Assembly (NCBI GenBank): GCA_043826085.1
Contig: JBDRQW010000065.1
Span: 1 to 20,547 of the forward strand
Reading direction: 5' to 3'
Source: CAXBYZ01 sp043826085
Lineage (GTDB): Bacteria > Patescibacteriota > Microgenomatia > UBA1400 > CG1-02-47-37
Length of the DNA: 20,547 nt
Below are positions 12,667-17,103 of the stretch, in pieces. Position 1 is the first letter of the stretch. The number at the start of each line of letters is the position of its first letter. The position numbers and the translations under genes were made by a program. A model generated the notes under the pieces. The model did no database searches. It was given only the letters and a program-made list of their open reading frames with translations, and was not told where the DNA came from.

Positions 12667-13745
12667 AAGTAGCTATAAATGGTTTTGGGAGAATTGGAAG
12701 ATTGGCATTGAGAGTGGGGTTGAAAAAATACGCGGATAAGATTCAGTTTGTGGCCATTAATACTTCCGGTAGAGTAGATACGGCCGGTTGGGCTCACTTG
12801 TTTGAGTATGATACGGTTTATGGCAAGTATCAGGGAGAGGTGGGAGTAGAGGGAGACCCCTCGTCTCCCTCGATGAACTCGGGACAAGTAGGTTCGGGAC
12901 AAGTAATGGTAGTTGATGGGATTAAAATTCCAGTTTTGGCAGAGCTTGAGCCAAAGAAGTTACCGTGGGAAAAATTAGAAGTAGATTTAGTATTAGAGTG
13001 TACCGGGAAGTTTAGAAAAGTTGAGGAAGCAGATGATCACTTGGAGGCGGGGGCAAAGAGAGTTTTATTGTCAGCGCCACCAAAAGTGGATTCGACAAGC
13101 TCACCACAAGCAGATTCGACAAGCTCACCACAAGCAGATTCAGGTATTTATGTAAGAGGAATTAATGATGATAAGTATAATGGTGAGAAAATATTTTCGA
13201 ATGCCTCATGCACAACTAACTGCGTGGCTCCTGTTATGCAAGTGATGATGAGTGAATTTGGAGTGAAAAAGGCCATAATGACTACAATTCATGCAGTAAC
13301 TTCGAGCCAGCGAATGGTGGACAATTCTCATAAAGATTTAAGGAGAGCCAGGGCAGGGTGTTTTAATTTAATTCCAACCACTACCGGAGCGGCTAAGACA
13401 ACGGCTAAGGTGATTAATGGTTTGGATGGTATTTTTGATGGGATAGCTATTAGGGTGCCAATTTTGACCGGGTCATTGACAGACTTTACTTTTTTGACTG
13501 ATAAAAAGACGACAGTGGAAGAAGTAAATCGGGTGATAAGGGAAGCCTCTGGAGATAAATTAAAAGGAGTTTTGGGAGTGACTGACAAACCAGTGGTGTC
13601 TTCGGATATTGTAGGTTGTGAATACTCATCTTTAGTGGATATGGGAATGACTCGAGTGGTGGATGGAGATATGGTGAAGATTTTGTCATGGTATGATAAT
13701 GAGTGGGGTTATGTAGTTAGAATGATGGAGTTGGCCCTGCTATGA
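12660..13745 (+). CDS. gap: Glyceraldehyde-3-phosphate dehydrogenase with two repeat-encoded insertions
   Basis: It oxidises glyceraldehyde-3-phosphate to 1,3-bisphosphoglycerate using NAD(P). The core is complete: INGFGRIGR (Rossmann), the catalytic C184 in SNASCTTNC, the histidine in TTIHAVTSSQ, HKDLRRARAG, and the C-terminal WYDNEWGYVVRM. At 361 aa it is about 25 longer than usual. The excess lies in two stretches: residues 66-81 (DPSSPSMNSGQVGSGQ), where homologues run straight into the beta strand, and 144-161 (two STSSPQAD units), just after LLSAPPK. Both are encoded by repeats found elsewhere in the window. The motifs on either side are intact, so the enzyme is probably active with extra surface loops. 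Confidence 0.96.
   Translation: MLKVAINGFGRIGRLALRVGLKKYADKIQFVAINTSGRVDTAGWAHLFEYDTVYGKYQGEVGVEGDPSSPSMNSGQVGSGQVMVVDGIKIPVLAELEPKKLPWEKLEVDLVLECTGKFRKVEEADDHLEAGAKRVLLSAPPKVDSTSSPQADSTSSPQADSGIYVRGINDDKYNGEKIFSNASCTTNCVAPVMQVMMSEFGVKKAIMTTIHAVTSSQRMVDNSHKDLRRARAGCFNLIPTTTGAAKTTAKVINGLDGIFDGIAIRVPILTGSLTDFTFLTDKKTTVEEVNRVIREASGDKLKGVLGVTDKPVVSSDIVGCEYSSLVDMGMTRVVDGDMVKILSWYDNEWGYVVRMMELALL
12867..12905 (+). repeat. In-frame repeat insertion 1 in gap
   Basis: CCCTCGATGAACTCGGGACA begins at 12867; 12869-12889 is identical to 11274-11294. CCC(T)CGA and TCGGG can pair as a small hairpin. TCGGGACAAGTA then recurs at 12894-12905, a 15-nt tandem step. It encodes roughly residues 69-81 of GAPDH. 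Confidence 0.8.
13089..13141 (+). repeat. In-frame tandem repeat (insertion 2) in gap
   Basis: Two identical 24-nt units starting GATTCGACAAGCTCACC at 13089-13112 and 13113-13136, plus a 5-nt partial third. They encode two octapeptides (DSTSSPQA) in the loop after LLSAPPK. The 24-nt period keeps the frame. The core TCGACAAGCTC is shared with 11577-11587 and, with changes, 14226-14236. Confidence 0.88.
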
Positions 13746-14416
13746 GCATATTAATAGTGCCGGGAATTTTGGAGAGAACTCTTGAAGAGCTGAACCTTAA
13801 GTTGCTTCGCGCAATTGATTTTAGCGAAAAAGTATTTGTGGATGTGATTGATGGCAAGTTTGTTGAGAGTGAGACAATTGGGATGGATGAATTAATGGAT
13901 ACGGCGACTGAGTTGGATTTATATGTTCATTTAATGACAGAGGAACCCATTAATTATTTGAATCAATGTAAGGAGATTGGAGCGGAGTTGGTGGTGGGGC
14001 AAGTTGAGTTGATGGAAGATCAAGTTGAGTTTGTTAATAAAGGGAAGAGACTTGGAATGAAGATGGGGTTGGCGTTGGATTTAGTAACCCCGGTTGATTT
14101 TTTGGAAGTAGAAGCTTTGAGTATGGTTAATACAGTTTTGTTGATGGCGGTGCCGGCGGGGTTTTCTGAACAAGAATTTGATAGAAAAGTTTTAAAGAAG
14201 ATTGAGGAGTTAAGGTCGGCTGGATTCGGCGAGCTCACCACAAGTGGATTTAAGGGAGATATTTTTATTGATGGGGGAGTGAATAAGGAAACGATTGGAG
14301 AATGTATTAAAGCCGGAGCCAATGCTTTTAGTGTTACCAGTGGAATTTGGAATGAAGATAATCCGAAGAAAGCTTATGAAGAATTGATGAAACTAGGAGA
14401 ACAAAATGAAATTTGA
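13742..14416 (+). CDS. rpe: Divergent ribulose-phosphate 3-epimerase-like protein
   Basis: A 224-aa TIM-barrel protein of the ribulose-phosphate binding family. It would interconvert ribulose-5-phosphate and xylulose-5-phosphate. Seen: VPGIL (for SPSIL), FVDVIDGKFV with D34, H63 in YVHLMTEEP, and D177 in IFIDGGVN. The metal-binding histidine two residues before D34 (HVDxMDGH in canonical enzymes) is replaced by F32, and VNPGFGGQ reads VPAGFSEQ, so metal binding or substrate may differ. Residues 161-170 (GFGELTTSGF), just before the D177 strand, are encoded by a repeat. It overlaps gap by 4 nt and the kinase gene by 11 nt. The pathway role comes from rpiB and gap upstream. Confidence 0.78.
   Translation: MSILIVPGILERTLEELNLKLLRAIDFSEKVFVDVIDGKFVESETIGMDELMDTATELDLYVHLMTEEPINYLNQCKEIGAELVVGQVELMEDQVEFVNKGKRLGMKMGLALDLVTPVDFLEVEALSMVNTVLLMAVPAGFSEQEFDRKVLKKIEELRSAGFGELTTSGFKGDIFIDGGVNKETIGECIKAGANAFSVTSGIWNEDNPKKAYEELMKLGEQNEI
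14223..14250 (+). repeat. Repeat core inside the rpe-like gene
   Basis: The 28-nt stretch GATTCGGCGAGCTCACCACA... matches 13089-13116 of gap at 24 of 28 positions and lies in frame, encoding GFGELTTSGF ahead of the catalytic D177 strand. In gap the same DNA is read in a different frame (DSTSSPQAD). Confidence 0.7.
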
Positions 14417-15311
14417 TGTGGTTACTTTTGGGAGTGCCTTTGTGGATGTTTATTTGTCTAGTGATGATTTTAAGTCAATGTGTAAAATTGGTGGAGGTAA
14501 GTGGGATGTTTATAATCAGGTGATAACTACCGGAGGTGGGGCAACTAATGTGGCGGTGGGTTTTGAGAGGTTGGGTTTGCAAACAGCGGCGGTTTGTTGT
14601 GTGGGAACGGATGATTGGGGATTGTTTGTGAGAAAAGAGTTAAAGAGAGAAGGAGTGAGTTTGATCTATGTTCAGCAAGTCGATGAACCGACCAGTTACT
14701 CGACGATTTTAGTGGACAAGGACGGAAGTCGATCGGCTTTGGTTTATAGGAAAGCCAGTAATCGATTGGCTTGGCACAAAGTGGAGTGGGGTAAGTTAAG
14801 TCCCGAGTGGTTTTATGTTTCTTCTTTGGGGGGAGATTTAACCATGTTAACTAAAATTATTAGGACAGCTCAAGATAAAGGGATTAAGGTGGCTTTAAAT
14901 CCCGGTTCAAAAGAAATTGAAGCTGATGATAAGCTTAGATCGTTTTTGCCATTTGTTGATGTGTTGTTGGTTAATAAAGAAGAGGCGGCCAAGTTAACTA
15001 AACATGAGGTTAGTAATCTTGATGAAATATATAAAGATATATCAAAGTTGGGGGCCAAGGTAGTGGCTATAACTAATGGTCGAAGAGGAGCAGTGGCGTT
15101 TCAGGCGGGGGAGATGGTGAAGTTGCCGGCAGTAAAAAGCAAAGTTGTTGAGGAAACCGGAGCCGGAGATGCTTTTGGTTGTGGTTTGGTGGCAGGGTTA
15201 ATTAAAGGACTGGATTTGAAAGAGGCTTTAAAAATGGGGCTTTTAAATGGATCATCGGTGGTGAAACATTTTGGACCAAAGAAAGGGTTGTTGTTTGAGA
15301 CGGAGATATAA
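14406..15311 (+). CDS. PfkB-family sugar or nucleoside kinase
   Basis: A 301-aa ribokinase-type kinase that moves the ATP gamma-phosphate to a sugar alcohol group. Motifs: TTGGGATNVAVGFERLG (41-57, PfkB signature 1 region), the VGTDDWG segment, AITNGRRGAV and ETGAGDAFGCGLVAG with the catalytic base D255 (signature 2). The substrate cannot be told from the sequence. As the last gene of an operon with rpiB, gap and an rpe-like gene it may make a sugar phosphate for that pathway, either as a ribokinase or as a stand-in for phosphofructokinase; this is inference. The start overlaps the rpe-like gene by 11 nt. A long hairpin lies 7 nt after its stop. Confidence 0.88.
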   Translation: MKFDVVTFGSAFVDVYLSSDDFKSMCKIGGGKWDVYNQVITTGGGATNVAVGFERLGLQTAAVCCVGTDDWGLFVRKELKREGVSLIYVQQVDEPTSYSTILVDKDGSRSALVYRKASNRLAWHKVEWGKLSPEWFYVSSLGGDLTMLTKIIRTAQDKGIKVALNPGSKEIEADDKLRSFLPFVDVLLVNKEEAAKLTKHEVSNLDEIYKDISKLGAKVVAITNGRRGAVAFQAGEMVKLPAVKSKVVEETGAGDAFGCGLVAGLIKGLDLKEALKMGLLNGSSVVKHFGPKKGLLFETEI

Positions 15312-15318
15312 ACAACAG

Positions 15319-15356
15319 AAGGTTACGAACTCGAACTTCTTAAAGTTCGTAACCTT
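15319..15356. repeat. GGTTACGAAC-type long hairpin after the kinase gene
   Basis: AAGGTTACGAAC (15319-15330) pairs perfectly over 12 bp with GTTCGTAACCTT (15345-15356). Its left 27 nt (15317-15343) are identical to 9476-9502. It lies directly behind the five-gene operon and may end or stabilise its mRNA; no U-tract follows. Confidence 0.82.
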
Positions 15357-15362
15357 AGCAAA

Positions 15363-15391
15363 GGGGTATTCACCCTCAAGTTATTGATAAG
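15363..15391. repeat. Partial double-hairpin element (second hairpin only)
   Basis: GGGT-ATTC-ACCC (15364-15375) and the terminal TTATTGATAAG (15381-15391) match the right half of the elements at 9585 and 17628. The GGTTACGAAC hairpin takes the place of the first hairpin, joined by a TTAGCAA linker, so the parts seem modular. The outer stem has decayed. Confidence 0.6.
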
Positions 15392-15399
15392 AGTCATGA

Positions 15400-15405
15400 T
15401 ATTAT
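15400..15405 (+). promoter_or_regulatory. -10 candidate for the serine hydrolase gene
   Basis: TATTAT ends 6 nt before ATG 15412. No clear -35 and no Shine-Dalgarno are visible. It fits the leaderless pattern of other genes here, but is weak on its own. Confidence 0.35.
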
Positions 15406-15411
15406 ATAGAT

Positions 15412-16392
15412 ATGGTTGATAAAACTAGAAACTTTAAAGAGAAAGATTTTGTGGATAGTGATGATAGTGAAAGACAGATAAAGAGAAGAAAGAGAAAAAC
15501 GATTGGGGATGAAGGGTCGAGGAAACAAGTGGCGATTGGTTTGGTGGCAACTTTAGTTTTGGGATTGATGTTTTATTTGCCGGTAGAATTTAAAAATTGG
15601 TGGCAGAAATTTAACCAAGTTGAGACAATTACTATTTTGAAACCAGTTGGAGATAGTAAGGATGTTTCTGAGGTAATTGGGTTTAAAGTAGTGATTCGGG
15701 AGAAACAGGATGCTAAGTTGGTGATAGAGGAACTACTTAAAGATTTAGCCGGAAATTACGGGGTATGGGTGGAGGATTTAGATAGCGGTGAGGGTTTTTC
15801 GATTAATGACAGCAAGGTTTTTGAGATGGCATCACTAAATAAGCTGCCGGTGTTGATAGAGTATTATAAGCAGGTAGATGGCGGTAAAATTGATCCGGAA
15901 AAAGTTTATATACTTAGTGAAAAGGATAGGTGGGTTTACGGAACGGGGAGTATGCAGAATCAGCCGGCGGGGACTGAGTATAGTTATCAGGAGGTGGCGG
16001 AGTTGACGGCAAACATAAGTGATAACATGGGAGTTCAGCTACTTAGTAAGTGGGTGAATAAAGAGCTGGTTGATGAGATGGCGCTTGATAAAGTAGCCAA
16101 TCTTTTTAAGGATTTGTATAACGATAAGTTAATTAGTAAAGAGAGTAAGGAGAAGTTATTTGATAGTTTAACGGATACGGTAAATGAAGATCGGATTACA
16201 GCCGGAGTGCCGAGTGGAGTAAGAGTGGTCCATAAATTTGGAAATGAAGCCGGGGTGGTGAATGATTGTGGAATTGTTTATTCGGATAAGCCTTATGTGA
16301 TTTGCTTGATGTCGAGTGAAGTGAGTGATGGTCAGGCCGAGGACGTTTTGCCAAAAATTAGCCGGGTGGTATGGGAGTGGGCTAGTCGGTAG
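15412..16392 (+). CDS. Membrane-anchored serine hydrolase (class A beta-lactamase / PBP-like fold)
   Basis: A 326-aa protein with a charged cytoplasmic N-terminus (1-38, with RRKRK), one membrane helix at about 39-57, and an external catalytic domain from about 100. The active-site motifs are S141-x-x-K144 in ASLNKLP, S203-D204-N205 in ISDNMG, and K275-F276-G277 in VHKFGNEAG at the KTG position. The part between SDN and KTG is short, and no ExxLN omega-loop is seen, so the glutamate that lets class A beta-lactamases release drug is missing. It is more likely a peptidoglycan D,D-peptidase or esterase than a resistance enzyme; this is inference. Two PBP genes lie just beyond on the other strand, which fits cell-wall work. 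Confidence 0.82.
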   Translation: MVDKTRNFKEKDFVDSDDSERQIKRRKRKTIGDEGSRKQVAIGLVATLVLGLMFYLPVEFKNWWQKFNQVETITILKPVGDSKDVSEVIGFKVVIREKQDAKLVIEELLKDLAGNYGVWVEDLDSGEGFSINDSKVFEMASLNKLPVLIEYYKQVDGGKIDPEKVYILSEKDRWVYGTGSMQNQPAGTEYSYQEVAELTANISDNMGVQLLSKWVNKELVDEMALDKVANLFKDLYNDKLISKESKEKLFDSLTDTVNEDRITAGVPSGVRVVHKFGNEAGVVNDCGIVYSDKPYVICLMSSEVSDGQAEDVLPKISRVVWEWASR

Positions 16393-16394
16393 AG

Positions 16395-16428
16395 GTGTAC
16401 AAACTTTAATACTTGACAATTTGTACAC
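16395..16428. promoter_or_regulatory. Operator of the Phd/VapC pair
   Basis: GTGTACAAA (16395-16403) and TTTGTACAC (16420-16428) form a perfect 9-bp inverted repeat with 16 nt between. The right arm lies in the -35/-10 spacer and the left arm just upstream of the -35. Phd-type antitoxins commonly repress their own operon through such palindromes. Confidence 0.8.
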
Positions 16429-16441
16429 AATTTAATATAAT
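16413..16441 (+). promoter_or_regulatory. Consensus sigma-70-type promoter of the Phd/VapC pair
   Basis: TTGACA (16413-16418), exactly 17 nt, TATAAT (16436-16441): a perfect match to consensus. The ATG at 16448 is 6 nt after the -10, so transcription should begin at about the A of the start codon. No Shine-Dalgarno is possible. Confidence 0.88.
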
Positions 16442-16447
16442 AATTCT

Positions 16448-16732
16448 ATGTTAAACTTACAAAGTTATTCGATTAGAGAAACAAGAGAACAATTATCAAG
16501 ATTAGTTGAGTTGGCTGAGTTAACCGGTGAGAAGTTTTTAGTGACTAAGTTTGGGAAGCCTAAGGCGGCAATAATGCCAGTGCCTCAAAGCTGGTTAAAA
16601 AAGAGAAATGTTATCTTAGATTATGTCGGTTTTATGGGTTTGACAGGCGAATCGGGAGTTGAGTTGGAGGATCGAGTTAGAAGAAATAAAAAAGAAAGAG
16701 ATTATATAAAAACTTTAAGAGCAAAAAAGTGA
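16448..16732 (+). CDS. Type II antitoxin, Phd/YefM family
   Basis: A 94-aa antitoxin. The N-terminal part is the Phd/YefM DNA-binding fold: YSIRETREQLSRLVELAELTG with the typical basic GKPKAAIMPVPQS following. The C-terminal half (about 58-94) is charged and probably wraps and blocks the toxin. Its start is fixed by the promoter, whose -10 is 6 nt upstream. The stop overlaps the toxin start (GTGA). The palindrome at 16395-16428 is its probable binding site, giving autorepression. Confidence 0.88.
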   Translation: MLNLQSYSIRETREQLSRLVELAELTGEKFLVTKFGKPKAAIMPVPQSWLKKRNVILDYVGFMGLTGESGVELEDRVRRNKKERDYIKTLRAKK

Positions 16733-17103
16733 AGAGAGTTTTGGTAGATACCAATATTTTAATTGATTTTTCTAAAGGGAAAGGTGAGTTATTAGAAAAG
16801 TATTTACTTGGTAAAGATAAATGGGAGTTGTGGGTTAATCCGGTGGTAGTGGCAGAGTTTTTAAATGATAAGTGGTTAACTACAAAAGTAAAACAGAAAA
16901 AAGCCGAGGAGTTTATTGATTTGTTTAAATGTGTAGATATTAATAAAAAAGAGGGGATTAAAACCGGAGAATTAATAAGATCGGGCCAAATTGACTATCT
17001 TGGTGACGGCATGATTGCGTCTAGTTGTTTGATAAATAAAATATTGTTATTAACCAGAAATAAAAAGCATTTTTGTAGGGTAAAAGGCTTGAGGTTATTG
17101 TGA
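16729..17103 (+). CDS. vapC: VapC-type PIN-domain ribonuclease toxin
   Basis: A 124-aa PIN-domain toxin of normal VapC length. Acidic active-site residues appear in order: D8 in VLVDTNILIDF, the glutamate in VVAEFLND, D95 in YLGDGMIASS, and the TRNKKHF segment near the end, where N replaces the more usual D. VapC toxins cut tRNA or rRNA. It starts at a GTG overlapping the antitoxin stop, a common arrangement giving coupled translation. Its 3' end overlaps the convergent PBP gene by 9 bp. Confidence 0.9.
   Translation: MKRVLVDTNILIDFSKGKGELLEKYLLGKDKWELWVNPVVVAEFLNDKWLTTKVKQKKAEEFIDLFKCVDINKKEGIKTGELIRSGQIDYLGDGMIASSCLINKILLLTRNKKHFCRVKGLRLL

Noticed and set aside
15412..16392. Antibiotic-resistance beta-lactamase
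   Set aside because: No omega-loop glutamate is visible and the third motif is KFG. A resistance call is not supported.
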